Source: Streptomyces antnestii
GTDB taxonomy: Bacteria; Actinomycetota; Actinomycetes; Streptomycetales; Streptomycetaceae
DNA length: 64,000 nucleotides
Assembly (NCBI RefSeq): GCF_004005495.1
Contig: NZ_RZYA01000012.1
Location: 62,001 to 126,000 of the forward strand
Direction: 5' to 3'
This document shows, piece after piece, positions 39,174 to 48,528 of this stretch (position 1 is its first letter; each line of letters begins with the position of its first letter). The notes beneath the pieces are model-generated. The model searched no databases. It had not been told where the DNA came from and saw only the letters and a list, made by a program, of their open reading frames with translations. A program made the position numbers and the translations under genes.

Positions 39174-39628
39174 ACGGTCTTCGCCTCCTCCGCGAAGGCC
39201 TGGGCCGTCGCGTCCTTCCACGCCATCCAGCTCAGGAGGGCGCACTTCACACGGGCGGGGTACTTGGAGACACCGGCGAACGCGACCGCGTCCTCCAGCA
39301 CCTCCTCCATCGCGTCGTCGGGCTCGATCCTGCCCCTCGACTGCATCAGCTCCAGGAAGGTCTCCTGGATCTTCTGCGCCTCGGCCAGGTCCTTGCCGAC
39401 GAGCAGCTCGTTCAGCACGGAGGCCGAGGCCTGGCTGATGGAGCAGCCCTGGCCCTCGTACGAGACATCACTGATCGTCTGGCCGTCATACTTCACGCGC
39501 AGCGTGATCTCGTCGCCGCACGTCGGATTGACGTGGTGCACCTCGGCGTCGCCATCGCGCAGACCGCGCCCGTGCGGGTGCTTGTAGTGGTCCAGGATGA
39601 CGTCCTGGTACATCGAATCCAGCTTCAC
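39170..39628 (-). CDS. sufU: SufU, sulfur-transfer/assembly protein
   Basis: A 152-residue SufU. It has DVILDHYKHPHGRG, the first cysteine in NPTCGDE, GCSIS with the second, a SufU-type insertion near residue 85-105 (SRGRIEPDDAMEEV), and the last cysteine in RVKCALLSW. The three Cys plus Asp bind zinc and receive persulfide sulfur from SufS. The start is GTG at 39628, 16 bases after the sufS stop, with GAGGGG ahead. No sufE is present, consistent with SufU taking its place. Confidence 0.93.
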   Translation of the reverse strand: MKLDSMYQDVILDHYKHPHGRGLRDGDAEVHHVNPTCGDEITLRVKYDGQTISDVSYEGQGCSISQASASVLNELLVGKDLAEAQKIQETFLELMQSRGRIEPDDAMEEVLEDAVAFAGVSKYPARVKCALLSWMAWKDATAQAFAEEAKTV

Positions 39629-39644
39629 GTTCCCAGCCAGCCCC

Positions 39645-40901
39645 TCAGCCGAAGAAGTTCCGTACGTGCTCCAGGCCGTCGATCAGCGCGTCGATCTCGC
39701 CGGGCGTGGAGTACAGATAGAACGACGCTCGCGTGGTCGCAGGAATTCCGTAGCGCAGGCAGACGGGGCGGGCGCAGTGGTGGCCGACCCGGACCGCGAT
39801 GCCCTGCTCGTCGAGGACCTGGCCCACGTCGTGCGGGTGGATGTCACCGAGCGTGAACGAGATCGCGGCGCCGCGGTCCTCGGCCGTGGTGGGGCCGATG
39901 ATCCGCAGGTCCGGGACCTCCAGGAGCCGCTTCACCGCGTACTCGGTGATGGCGTGCTCGTGGCGCTCGATGTTCTCCATGCCGATCGAGTTGAGGTAGT
40001 CCACGGCCGCGCCGAGGCCGACGGCCTGGGCGATCGGGGGCGTGCCCGCCTCGAACTTGTGCGGCGCCGGCGCGTACGTCGACGAGTGCATGGAGACGGT
40101 CTCGATCATCTCGCCGCCGCCCAGGAACGGCGGCAGGTCCTCGAGGAGCTCCTGGCGGCCCCACAGGACGCCGATGCCGGTCGGGCCGCACATCTTGTGG
40201 CCGGTGAAGGCCACGAAGTCGGCCTGCAGCGCCTGCACGTCGAGCACCATGTGCGGGGCGGCCTGCGACGCGTCGATGAGGACGAGCGCGCCGACCTCCT
40301 GGGCGCGGCGCACGATGGCCTCGACCGGGTTGAGCGTGCCCAGGATGTTGGAGACGAGGACGAAGGAGACGATCTTCGTCTTCTCGGTGATGATCTCGTC
40401 GATGTTGGAGAGGTCGAGGCGGCCGTCGTCGGTCAGGCCGAACCACCGCAGCTTCGCGCCGGTGCGCTGCGAGAGCAGCTGCCACGGCACGATATTAGAG
40501 TGGTGCTCCATCTCCGTGATGACGATCTCGGTCTCGTGGTCCACGCGGTAGGGCTCGTCGGCCCAGCCCAGCATGTTCGCCACGAGGTTGAGCGACTCGG
40601 AGGCGTTCTTGGTGAAGATGACCTCGTCGCGGCTCGGCGCGTTGATGAAGGCCGCGACCTTGTCGCGGGCACCCTCGTACAGCGCCGTGGCCTCCTCGGC
40701 GAGCACGTGCACGCCCCGGTGGACGTTGGCGTTGTGCTGCTCGTAGTACTCACTGAGCGCGTCGATGACCTGGCGCGGCGTCTGGGAGGTCGCCGCGTTG
40801 TCCAGGTATACGAGCTTCTTGCCGTCGTGGAGCACCCGGTCGAGGATCGGGAAGTCCTTGCGGATCGCCTCGGTGTCGAGGAGGCCCGGCAGCTGTGTCA
40901 C
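39645..40901 (-). CDS. sufS: SufS cysteine desulfurase
   Basis: A 418-residue group II cysteine desulfurase. It has KLVYLDNAATSQTP, NVHRGVHVLAEEAT, EHHSNIVPW, the cofactor aspartate in LVLIDASQAAPHM, the PLP lysine in FTGHKMCGPTG, and the persulfide-carrying cysteine in RVGHHCARPV. It takes sulfur from cysteine for Fe-S assembly. The GTG start overlaps the sufC stop by 4 bases, so translation is coupled. Length and active-site residues are complete. Confidence 0.95.
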   Translation of the reverse strand: MTQLPGLLDTEAIRKDFPILDRVLHDGKKLVYLDNAATSQTPRQVIDALSEYYEQHNANVHRGVHVLAEEATALYEGARDKVAAFINAPSRDEVIFTKNASESLNLVANMLGWADEPYRVDHETEIVITEMEHHSNIVPWQLLSQRTGAKLRWFGLTDDGRLDLSNIDEIITEKTKIVSFVLVSNILGTLNPVEAIVRRAQEVGALVLIDASQAAPHMVLDVQALQADFVAFTGHKMCGPTGIGVLWGRQELLEDLPPFLGGGEMIETVSMHSSTYAPAPHKFEAGTPPIAQAVGLGAAVDYLNSIGMENIERHEHAITEYAVKRLLEVPDLRIIGPTTAEDRGAAISFTLGDIHPHDVGQVLDEQGIAVRVGHHCARPVCLRYGIPATTRASFYLYSTPGEIDALIDGLEHVRNFFG

Positions 40902-41662
40902 GCGGATGCGCCACCCTTCGTGTAGGCCTCGTAGCCCTCTGCCTCGAGCTTGTCGGCGAGCTCCGGGCCACCGGACTCGACGATCCGGCCGGCGGAGAAG
41001 ACGTGCACGAAGTCGGGCTTGATGTAGCGCAGGATGCGCGTGTAGTGGGTGATCAGCAGGGTGCCGACCTCACCGGTCTCGCGGACGCGGTTGACGCCCT
41101 CGGAGACCTGGCGAAGCGCGTCGACGTCGAGGCCGGAGTCGGTCTCGTCGAGGATCGCGATCTTCGGCTTGAGGAGCTCCATCTGCAGGATCTCGTGGCG
41201 CTTCTTCTCACCGCCGGAGAAGCCCTCGTTCACGTTGCGCTCGGCGAAGGAGGGGTCCATCTGGAGCTGCTCCATCGCGGTCTTGACCTCCTTGACCCAC
41301 GTACGCAGCTTCGGGGCCTCGCCGCGGATCGCGGTGGCCGAGGTGCGCAGGAAGTTGGAGACCGAGACGCCGGGGACCTCGACCGGGTACTGCATGGCGA
41401 GGAACATGCCGGCGCGGGCGCGCTCGTCGACGGACATCTCGAGGACGTCCTCGCCGTCGAGGGTGACGGTGCCCTGCGTGATCGTGTACTTGGGGTGGCC
41501 CGCGATGGAGTAGGCGAGGGTCGACTTGCCGGAGCCGTTCGGGCCCATGATGGCGTGCGTCTCGCCCTGCTTCACGGTCAGGTCGACGCCCTTGAGGATC
41601 TCCTTGGTGGAGTTGTCGGCCTCGACGGTGACGTGCAGGTCCTTGATTTCAAGCGTTGCCAT
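40898..41662 (-). CDS. sufC: SufC, ATPase of the SufBCD scaffold
   Basis: The 254-residue ABC-type ATPase has Walker A GPNGSGKST, the signature FSGGEKKRHEIL, Walker B IAILDETDSGLDVDALR with the SufC-type insertion, and the H-loop in LLITHYTRIL. It drives conformational change in the SufBCD complex during cluster assembly in the cytoplasm. ATG at 41662 lies 7 bases after the Rieske gene's stop. Confidence 0.96.
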   Translation of the reverse strand: MATLEIKDLHVTVEADNSTKEILKGVDLTVKQGETHAIMGPNGSGKSTLAYSIAGHPKYTITQGTVTLDGEDVLEMSVDERARAGMFLAMQYPVEVPGVSVSNFLRTSATAIRGEAPKLRTWVKEVKTAMEQLQMDPSFAERNVNEGFSGGEKKRHEILQMELLKPKIAILDETDSGLDVDALRQVSEGVNRVRETGEVGTLLITHYTRILRYIKPDFVHVFSAGRIVESGGPELADKLEAEGYEAYTKGGASA

Positions 41663-41669
41663 GGGTGCC

Positions 41670-41987
41670 TCAGGACTCCTGGGAGAGGGAGACGAGTACG
41701 TCGTCCCCTTCGATCTTTACGGGGTAAACGGGGACGGGGCGCGTCGCGGGAAGGCCGGACGGCTTGCCGGTACGCAGGTCGAAGGCGGAGCCGTGGAGCC
41801 AGCACTCGATCTGGCAGTCCTCCACCTCGCCCTCGGAGAGGGAGACGTTCGCGTGCGAGCAGATGTCGTTGATCGCGAACACCTCCCCTTCGGTCCGGAC
41901 GACCGAGACCGGCGTGCCGTCGAGTTCCACCCGCTTCGGGGTGTCCTCCTCCAGCTCGCTCAAGCCGCAGGCGCGTACGAAAGCCAT
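41670..41987 (-). CDS. Rieske [2Fe-2S] ferredoxin-like protein in the suf operon
   Basis: A 105-residue soluble Rieske domain. The cluster ligands C43-x-H45 (ICSHANVSL) and C62-xx-H65 (ECWLHGSAF) are both present. It resembles the ferredoxin subunits of ring-hydroxylating dioxygenases, but no oxygenase lies nearby. Its start shares one base with the sufD stop (TGATG) and sufC follows 7 bases on, so it is a true operon member. It probably serves as an electron donor for cluster assembly or is a client of it; the exact role is not established. Confidence 0.92.
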   Translation of the reverse strand: MAFVRACGLSELEEDTPKRVELDGTPVSVVRTEGEVFAINDICSHANVSLSEGEVEDCQIECWLHGSAFDLRTGKPSGLPATRPVPVYPVKIEGDDVLVSLSQES

Positions 41988-43180
41988 CAGACCGAAGCCT
42001 CCAGCTCGGCCTCGATCTTGGCCAGCAGGCGCTCCTGGACGTCCGGGAGGCCGATCTGCTGGACCAGCTCGGCGAAGAAGCCGCGCACCACGAGGCGGCG
42101 GGCGTCCTCGGCCGAGATGCCGCGCGAGCGCAGGTAGAAGAGCTGCTCGTCGTCGAAGCGGCCGGTCGCGGAGGCGTGGCCGGCGCCGACGATCTCGCCG
42201 GTCTCGATCTCCAGGTTCGGGACCGAGTCCACGCGGGCGCCGTCGGTCAGCACGAGGTTGCGGTTCAGCTCGTACGTGTCGGTGCCCTCGGCCGTGGCCT
42301 CGATGAGTACGTCGCCGATCCAGACGGCGTGCGCGTCCTGGCCCTGGAGCGCGCCCTTGTAGGCGACGTTCGACTTGCAGTGCGGGGCGTCGTGGTCCAC
42401 CAGGAGGCGGTGCTCCTGGTGCTGGCCGGCGTCGGTGAAGTACAGGCCGAGCAGCTCGGCCTCGCCGCCGGTGCCCGCGTAGTTGACGCGCGGGTGCAGG
42501 CGGACGAGGTCGCCGCCGAAGGTGACGACGACGGACTTGAAGGAGGCGTCGCGGCCGACGAGCGCGTTGTGCTGCGCGACGTGGACGGCCTTCTCGTCCC
42601 AGTCCTGGACGGAGACGACGGTCAGCTTGGCGCCGTCGCCCAGGATGTAGTCGACGTTCGCGGCGAGGACCGCGTCACCGGTGTGGTCGATGACCACGAC
42701 GGCCTCGGCGAACGCGCCGAGCTCGATGACCTGGTGCGCGAAGGCGGTGGGGGCCTTTCCATTCTGGGGTTCCCCGTGCACCGCGATGCGGATCGGCTCG
42801 GTGAGGACCGTCTCCTTGGGGACGGACACGACCGAGGCCTTCTCGAAGGACGAGAACGCCTGGGCGGCGATGCGGTCCACCGGCTTGCCGGCCTTGCCGA
42901 CGCGGGCGTCGTCGCGCCCGACGGTCTCCTGGGTGACGCCCGCGGGGGCGGTCACCTCGACGCGGAGACCGCCCTCGGCGACCGCGGTGCCGTCGTGCAG
43001 GCCGCGCAGCCGCTCGAGCGGCGTGAACCGCCACTCCTCCTCACGGCCGTGCGGGACCGGGAAGTCCGCGACGTCGAAGGACGGGGGCGCGCTCATGCGC
43101 GTGGCGACGGTGGACTCGGCGGCCACCGCGATGGATCCGGCGGTGGTCGAACCCACCGGGATGTTCTGAGCCTCAGCCAT
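41987..43180 (-). CDS. sufD: SufD, scaffold subunit
   Basis: A 397-residue SufD. The N-terminal part has PHGREEEWRFTPLERLRGL. The beta-helix core includes GGDLVRLHPRVNYAGTGGEAELLGLYF and DHDAPHCKSNVAYKGALQGQDAHAVWIGDV. The end is the paired-helix region DDEQLFYLRSRGISAEDARRLVVRGFFAELVQQI, homologous to that of SufB. It forms the SufBC2D complex. It follows sufB by 57 bases. Confidence 0.95.
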   Translation of the reverse strand: MAEAQNIPVGSTTAGSIAVAAESTVATRMSAPPSFDVADFPVPHGREEEWRFTPLERLRGLHDGTAVAEGGLRVEVTAPAGVTQETVGRDDARVGKAGKPVDRIAAQAFSSFEKASVVSVPKETVLTEPIRIAVHGEPQNGKAPTAFAHQVIELGAFAEAVVVIDHTGDAVLAANVDYILGDGAKLTVVSVQDWDEKAVHVAQHNALVGRDASFKSVVVTFGGDLVRLHPRVNYAGTGGEAELLGLYFTDAGQHQEHRLLVDHDAPHCKSNVAYKGALQGQDAHAVWIGDVLIEATAEGTDTYELNRNLVLTDGARVDSVPNLEIETGEIVGAGHASATGRFDDEQLFYLRSRGISAEDARRLVVRGFFAELVQQIGLPDVQERLLAKIEAELEASV

Positions 43181-43237
43181 GGCTGTCGTGGTGCTCTCTT
43201 CCTGGATAAGTCTGGTTCGCTGCCTGGGGGACGGTCG

Positions 43238-44662
43238 TCAGCCGACCGCGCCTTCCATCTGCAGCTCGATCAGCCGGTTGAGCTCGAGGGCGTACTCCAT
43301 GGGCAGCTCCTTGGCGATCGGCTCGACGAAGCCGCGCACGATCATGGCCATCGCCTCGAACTCCGTCATGCCGCGGCTCATCAGGTAGAAGAGCTGGTCG
43401 TCGGAGACCTTGGAGACGGTCGCCTCGTGGCCCATGGACACGTCGTCCTCACGGACGTCGACGTACGGGTACGTGTCGGAGCGGGAGATCGTGTCGACGA
43501 GCAGCGCGTCGCACAGCACGTTCGACTTCGATCCGGCCGCGCCCTCGCCGATCTCCACCAGACCGCGGTACGAGGTGCGGCCGCCGCCACGGGCCACCGA
43601 CTTCGACACGATGTTGGAGGAGGTGTTGGGCGCCATGTGGACCATCTTGGAGCCGGCGTCCTGGTGCTGGCCCTCGCCCGCGAAGGCGATGGACAGCGTC
43701 TCGCCCTTGGCGTGCTCGCCCATGAGGTAGACGGCGGGGTACTTCATCGTCACCTTGGAGCCGATGTTGCCGTCGATCCACTCCATGGTCGCGCCCTCGT
43801 ACGCCACGGCGCGCTTGGTGACCAGGTTGTAGACGTTGTTCGACCAGTTCTGGATGGTCGTGTAACGGCAGCGGGCGCCCTTCTTCACGATGATCTCGAC
43901 GACCGCGGAGTGCAGGGAGTCCGACTGGTAGATCGGCGCCGTGCAGCCCTCGACGTAGTGGACGTAGGCGTCCTCGTCGACGATGATCAGCGTCCGCTCG
44001 AACTGGCCCATGTTCTCCGTGTTGATACGGAAGTAGGCCTGGAGCGGGATCTCGACGTGCACGCCCTTCGGCACGTAGATGAAGGAGCCACCGGACCACA
44101 CGGCCGTGTTCAGCGACGCGAACTTGTTGTCGCCGACCGGGATGACGGTGCCGAAGTACTCCTTGAAGAGCTCCGGGTGCTCCTTCAGCGCCGTGTCGGT
44201 GTCGAGGAAGATGACGCCCTGCTCCTCCAGGTCCTCACGGATCTGGTGGTAGACGACCTCGGACTCGTACTGGGCCGCGACACCGGCGACGAGGCGCTGC
44301 TTCTCCGCCTCGGGGATGCCGAGCTTGTCGTACGTGTTCTTGATGTCCTCGGGCAGGTCCTCCCAGGACTGGGCCTGCTTCTCCGTGGACCGCACGAAGT
44401 ACTTGATGTTGTCGAAGTCGATGCCCGACAGGTCCGAGCCCCAGTTCGGCATGGGCTTCTTGTCGAAGAGGCGCAGGCCCTTCAGGCGCAGCTTCGTCAT
44501 CCACTCCGGCTCGGACTTCTTCGCCGAGATGTCGCGGACGACGCCCTCGTTGATGCCGCGCTTGGCAGAGGCACCGGCGACGTCGGAGTCGGCCCAGCCA
44601 TATTCGTACTTACCCAGACCCTCGAGCTCAGGGTGGGCAGTCTCCTCGATGGGGAGCGTCAT
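43238..44662 (-). CDS. sufB: SufB, scaffold subunit
   Basis: A 474-residue SufB, complete and without an intein. It has KYEYGWADSD at the N-terminus, PEWMTKLRLKGLRLF, VIPVGDNKFASLNTAVWSGGSFIYVPKGV, YVHYVEGCTAPIY with a conserved cysteine, NWSNNVYNLVTKRA, and SSNIVSKSVARGGGRTSYRGLVEI. It is the main scaffold on which the new Fe-S cluster is built. Its ATG overlaps the sufR stop by 4 bases. Confidence 0.97.
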   Translation of the reverse strand: MTLPIEETAHPELEGLGKYEYGWADSDVAGASAKRGINEGVVRDISAKKSEPEWMTKLRLKGLRLFDKKPMPNWGSDLSGIDFDNIKYFVRSTEKQAQSWEDLPEDIKNTYDKLGIPEAEKQRLVAGVAAQYESEVVYHQIREDLEEQGVIFLDTDTALKEHPELFKEYFGTVIPVGDNKFASLNTAVWSGGSFIYVPKGVHVEIPLQAYFRINTENMGQFERTLIIVDEDAYVHYVEGCTAPIYQSDSLHSAVVEIIVKKGARCRYTTIQNWSNNVYNLVTKRAVAYEGATMEWIDGNIGSKVTMKYPAVYLMGEHAKGETLSIAFAGEGQHQDAGSKMVHMAPNTSSNIVSKSVARGGGRTSYRGLVEIGEGAAGSKSNVLCDALLVDTISRSDTYPYVDVREDDVSMGHEATVSKVSDDQLFYLMSRGMTEFEAMAMIVRGFVEPIAKELPMEYALELNRLIELQMEGAVG

Positions 44663-45405
44663 GCGGGGTTCCTCCCGGCCGTGCTTGCAGATGCGTTGGT
44701 ATCGGTATTGGGGGCGATCTTGGGGATGAACGTCGTGCACACCCCGTCGCCGTGGGCGATCGTGGCCAGCCGCTGCACGTGGGTGCCGAGCAGCTGGGAG
44801 AAGATCTCGGTCTCCGCCTCGCACAGCTGCGGGAACTGCTCGGCGACGTGCGCGACCGGGCAGTGGTGCTGACACAGCTGCTCGCCGACCGGTGCGCTTC
44901 GCGCCGTAGCAGCGTACCCGTCGGCGCTCAGGGCCTTGGCGAGGGCTTCGGCGCGGTCCTCGGGAGCGGCCGAGTCGACGGCCTCCCGGTACGCACCGGC
45001 CTGCGCGGCGATCCTGGCGCGGGCGAAGGCGACGACGGCGTCCTCGCCGCCCTCGCGCTCGGCGATCCAGCGCAGGGCGTCGGCGGCGAGCTTGTCGTAG
45101 GACTGGTCGAAGGCGTCCCGGCCGCAGTCGGTGAGGGCGAACACCTTGGCGGGGCGGCCGCGCGTACGGGCTCCGTAGATCTTCTGCTCACGTGCTTCGA
45201 CGACGTCGTCGGCGGCCAGCGCGTCCAGGTGCCGGCGTACGGCTGCCTGGGTGAGACCGAGGCGTCCGGCCAGATCGGCGACGGTGGACGGGCCGTGGTC
45301 CAGGATGGAGCGGGCGACCCGGTTGCGCGTCGAGCGCTCACCGGTCGCGATCTCCTCCTGCGGGGCTCCCTGGGGAGCCTCCTGAGCCTCGCCAACGTAT
45401 TTCAC
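44659..45405 (-). CDS. sufR: SufR, Fe-S-sensing repressor of the suf operon
   Basis: About 248 residues from GTG at 45405 (VKYVGEAQEA). An N-terminal winged helix (RNRVARSILDHGPSTVADLAGRLGLTQAAVRRHLDAL, then RPAKVFALT) is followed by a sensor domain with clustered cysteines, CQHHCPVAH and QLCEAE, that hold a [4Fe-4S] cluster in SufR. In S. avermitilis SufR represses its operon at a CAAC-N6-GTTG site. That exact motif lies at 45405-45418, touching this start. A longer reading from 45477 is open but would cross the operator. A leaderless start at 45405 fits the -10/-35 seen. Confidence 0.9.
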   Translation of the reverse strand: MKYVGEAQEAPQGAPQEEIATGERSTRNRVARSILDHGPSTVADLAGRLGLTQAAVRRHLDALAADDVVEAREQKIYGARTRGRPAKVFALTDCGRDAFDQSYDKLAADALRWIAEREGGEDAVVAFARARIAAQAGAYREAVDSAAPEDRAEALAKALSADGYAATARSAPVGEQLCQHHCPVAHVAEQFPQLCEAETEIFSQLLGTHVQRLATIAHGDGVCTTFIPKIAPNTDTNASASTAGRNPA

Positions 45406-45441
45406 AACGCCATTGTTGCGTAATTCCTCAGAGCCTGACAA
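45405..45441 (-). promoter_or_regulatory. sufR promoter with SufR operator over the -10 element
   Basis: On the minus strand TTGTCA (45441-45436) and AACAAT (45417-45412) are 18 bases apart, and the GTG start at 45405 is at the expected transcription start. The palindrome CAAC-N6-GTTG at 45418-45405 covers the -10 element, so bound repressor would block polymerase. Confidence 0.7.
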
Positions 45442-45475
45442 GCGGGGTCCGGGACGATCTCCGGTGCCCTGCATC

Positions 45476-45493
45476 ACTTAGGCAGACCTAAGT
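45476..45493. promoter_or_regulatory. Second palindrome between sufR and the ABC exporter
   Basis: ACTTAGGCAGACCTAAGT has perfect 7-base arms (ACTTAGG, CCTAAGT) around CAGA. It lies about 40 bases upstream of the sufR -35 and 160 bases before the ABC gene. It resembles DmdR/IdeR iron boxes in its TTAGG and CCTAA arms but the spacing (4 rather than 9) is wrong. Confidence 0.5.
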
Positions 45494-45638
45494 ACACCCC
45501 TGGGCTGACCTGCGGAAACGATCTTTGATCGATCAGTCTGGCCACGTCACACCGGCTCCGCACCCGTCTCCCACCCGTCTCCCACCAGCCCACTCGCCCC
45601 CCGCGGGCCCCGCGCGCCGGGCACCCGCGACACGTCCC

Positions 45639-45652
45639 TAGACTTGGCGCTC

Positions 45653-45653
<1 letters not shown>
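45639..45653 (+). promoter_or_regulatory. Possible leaderless promoter (-10) of the ABC exporter genes
   Basis: TAGACT at 45639-45644 ends 8 bases before the ATG at 45653, and no ribosome binding site is present. No -35 element is evident. Confidence 0.35.
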
Positions 45654-46576
<923 letters not shown>

Positions 46577-46664
46577 AGATGGCCGAGCCGACTCCCGGCC
46601 GGGGGTCCGGGGGTTGTCCCCCGGGAAGACACAGCCTTGAGATGACCGGCAAGGAGCTGCGCGG

Positions 46665-47435
46665 ATGACTGCCGTCGGTACGTTCACGCCGAAGCCCGGG
46701 GCCGCGCCGCTGTCCCGCATGATCGGCGCGCAGGCCGTCCTCGAGACGAAGATGCTCCTGCGCAACGGCGAGCAGCTGCTGCTCACCGTCGTCATCCCCA
46801 CCCTGCTGCTCGTCCTGTTCAGCTCGGTCGACATCGTCGACACGGGCGACGGGAAGGCCGTGGACTTCCTGACGCCCGGCGTCCTCGCCCTCGCCGTGAT
46901 GTCGACGGCGTTCACCGGGCAGGCCATCGCGACCGGTTTCGAGCGCCGCTACGGCGTGCTCAAGCTGCTCGCGTCCTCGCCGCTGCCGCGCTGGGCGCTG
47001 ATGACCGCGAAGACGCTGTCCGTCCTGGTCACCGAGGTCCTCCAGGTGATCCTCCTGACGGTGATCGCCTTCGCGCTCGGCTGGAACCCGCACGGCAACC
47101 CGCTCGCCGTCCTGCTTCTGCTGGTCCTCGGCACGGCCGCGTTCTCCGGGCTCGGGCTGCTGATGGCGGGCACGCTCAAGGCGGAGGCCACCCTCGCCGC
47201 CGCGAACCTCGTCTTCCTGCTCCTGCTCGTCGGCGGCGGCGTCATCGTGCCGCTCGACAAGTTCCCCGAGGCCGCGCAGTCCGTCCTCGGCCTGCTGCCC
47301 ATCTCGGCACTCTCCGGCGGGCTGCGGGACGTCCTGCAGCACGGCGCGTCCATGCCGTGGGGTGACCTGGGGATCCTCGCCGTCTGGGCGCTCGTCGGCC
47401 TGGGCGCCGCGGGGCGCTTCTTCCGCTGGGAATAG
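46665..47435 (+). CDS. ABC exporter permease
   Basis: A 256-residue ABC-2-type permease with six predicted membrane segments, for example LLLTVVIPTLLLVLFSSV, FLTPGVLALAVMSTAFTGQAIA, VLQVILLTVIAFALGW, LAVLLLLVLGTAAFSGLGLLMAG and NLVFLLLLVGGGVIVPL. FERRYGVLKLLASSPLPRWALMTAK is the cytoplasmic coupling region that meets the ATPase. The ATG at 46665 lies inside the second 33-base repeat, whose AAGGAGC acts as its ribosome binding site. It pairs with the ATPase. The substrate is unknown. Confidence 0.9.
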   Translation: MTAVGTFTPKPGAAPLSRMIGAQAVLETKMLLRNGEQLLLTVVIPTLLLVLFSSVDIVDTGDGKAVDFLTPGVLALAVMSTAFTGQAIATGFERRYGVLKLLASSPLPRWALMTAKTLSVLVTEVLQVILLTVIAFALGWNPHGNPLAVLLLLVLGTAAFSGLGLLMAGTLKAEATLAAANLVFLLLLVGGGVIVPLDKFPEAAQSVLGLLPISALSGGLRDVLQHGASMPWGDLGILAVWALVGLGAAGRFFRWE

Positions 47436-47515
47436 GCGGCTCCAAGGCGAGCGTGCCGGGCGTCACAATCGTCCCGGATCGGCCCCCTCGTGAAGGGATG
47501 CACAAGCGGGCGTCC

Positions 47516-47529
47516 TACGATGGGGCCCG
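47516..47529 (+). promoter_or_regulatory. Possible leaderless promoter (-10) of ctaA
   Basis: TACGAT at 47516-47521 is followed by GGGGCCC and the GTG at 47529. No ribosome binding site is seen for this GTG, and the permease stop is 80 bases upstream. Confidence 0.35.
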
Positions 47530-48524
47530 TGCCAAACGTGACCCGGGCCGACGCCGCCCAAGCCGTGCGCAACCCGCTCGCCTTCATCGCCGAACGCTGG
47601 ACCCCCACTCAGCGGACGGTCCGGCGGGCCGCCCTGTCCGCCGTCGTCATGATGGTGGTCATCGTGGTGACCGGCGGCGCGGTGCGCCTGACGGGCTCGG
47701 GCCTCGGCTGCCCGACCTGGCCCAAGTGCACCGACCAGTCCCTCACCGCGACGAGCGCGATGGGCTTCCACGGCGCCATCGAGTTCGGCAACCGCATGCT
47801 GACGTACGTCCTGTGCGCCGCGGTCGGCTGGGCCATCGTCGCCGCGCGCTCGCAGAAGCCGTGGCGGCGCGGTCTGACCCGGCTCGGCTGGACGCAGTTC
47901 TGGCTCGTCATGGGCAACGCGATCCTCGGCGGCATCGTCGTCCTCGTCGGCCTGAACCCGTACACCGTCGCGGCCCACTTCCTTCTGTCGACGGCGCTGC
48001 TCGCGGTCGCCACGATCATGTGGGTGCGCGCCCAGGAGGGTGACGCCGAGCCGCGTCCCCTGGTCGGCAAGTCGGTCCGCCAGCTCGTCTGGATCCTGGT
48101 CGCGGCCACGGTGCTGCTGATCATGGTGGGCACCGTGGTGACGGGCTCGGGCCCGCACGCGGGCGACTCCAGCGACGTCCCGCGCATGCCGCTCGACTGG
48201 GAGACCATCAGCAAGGCGCACGCGGTCCTGGCCTGGATCGTGGTGACGCTGACGTTCGCGCTGTGGTTCGTGCTCAAGGCGGTCGACGCCCCGAAGGGCC
48301 CCCTGCACCGCACCCGTGACCTGTTCCTCGTGCTGCTGTCGCAGGGCGTCATCGGCTACGTCCAGTACTTCACCGACCTGCCCGAGATCCTCGTCGGCCT
48401 GCACATGCTGGGCTCGGCGCTTGTGTGGATCGCGGTCCTGCGGGTGCTGCTGTCGCTGCGCGAGCGTCCCGTGGAGGCGGCGGACGTGCCGGCCCAGGTG
48501 GACCCGCACCTGTCGACCGTCTGA
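47529..48524 (+). CDS. ctaA: CtaA, heme A synthase
   Basis: About 331 residues with eight membrane helices in two related halves. The heme-binding histidines are in GFHGAIEFGNRM, VAAHFLLSTALL, ISKAHAVLAWIV and GLHMLGSALVW. The Cys pair GCPTWPKC in the first extracellular loop is the CtaA type. It oxidises heme O to heme A for cytochrome aa3 oxidase. GTG at 47529 (VPNVTRADA) is preferred over ATG at 47520. It may be read with the ABC genes or from its own promoter. It ends 4 bases before the convergent amidohydrolase gene with no terminator between. Confidence 0.93.
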   Translation: MPNVTRADAAQAVRNPLAFIAERWTPTQRTVRRAALSAVVMMVVIVVTGGAVRLTGSGLGCPTWPKCTDQSLTATSAMGFHGAIEFGNRMLTYVLCAAVGWAIVAARSQKPWRRGLTRLGWTQFWLVMGNAILGGIVVLVGLNPYTVAAHFLLSTALLAVATIMWVRAQEGDAEPRPLVGKSVRQLVWILVAATVLLIMVGTVVTGSGPHAGDSSDVPRMPLDWETISKAHAVLAWIVVTLTFALWFVLKAVDAPKGPLHRTRDLFLVLLSQGVIGYVQYFTDLPEILVGLHMLGSALVWIAVLRVLLSLRERPVEAADVPAQVDPHLSTV

Positions 48525-48528
48525 GGCT

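Noticed and set aside
43238..44662. Intein in SufB
   Set aside because: SufB inteins occur in some actinobacteria, but this protein is continuous and of normal length without splicing motifs.
42176..44872. 898-codon open frame on the plus strand antisense to sufD and sufB
   Set aside because: It mirrors two complete conserved Suf genes and has the Arg/Asp/Leu/Val pattern of an antisense shadow.
45476..45493. Palindrome considered as a standard DmdR/IdeR iron box
   Set aside because: The arms TTAGG and CCTAA match but are 4 bases apart rather than the usual 9, so I list it only as an unassigned palindrome.
46577..46635. 59-bp insert considered as an insertion sequence or MITE with terminal repeats
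   Set aside because: It has an internal hairpin but no terminal inverted repeats of its own and no transposase; kept as a duplication/insertion of unknown mechanism.
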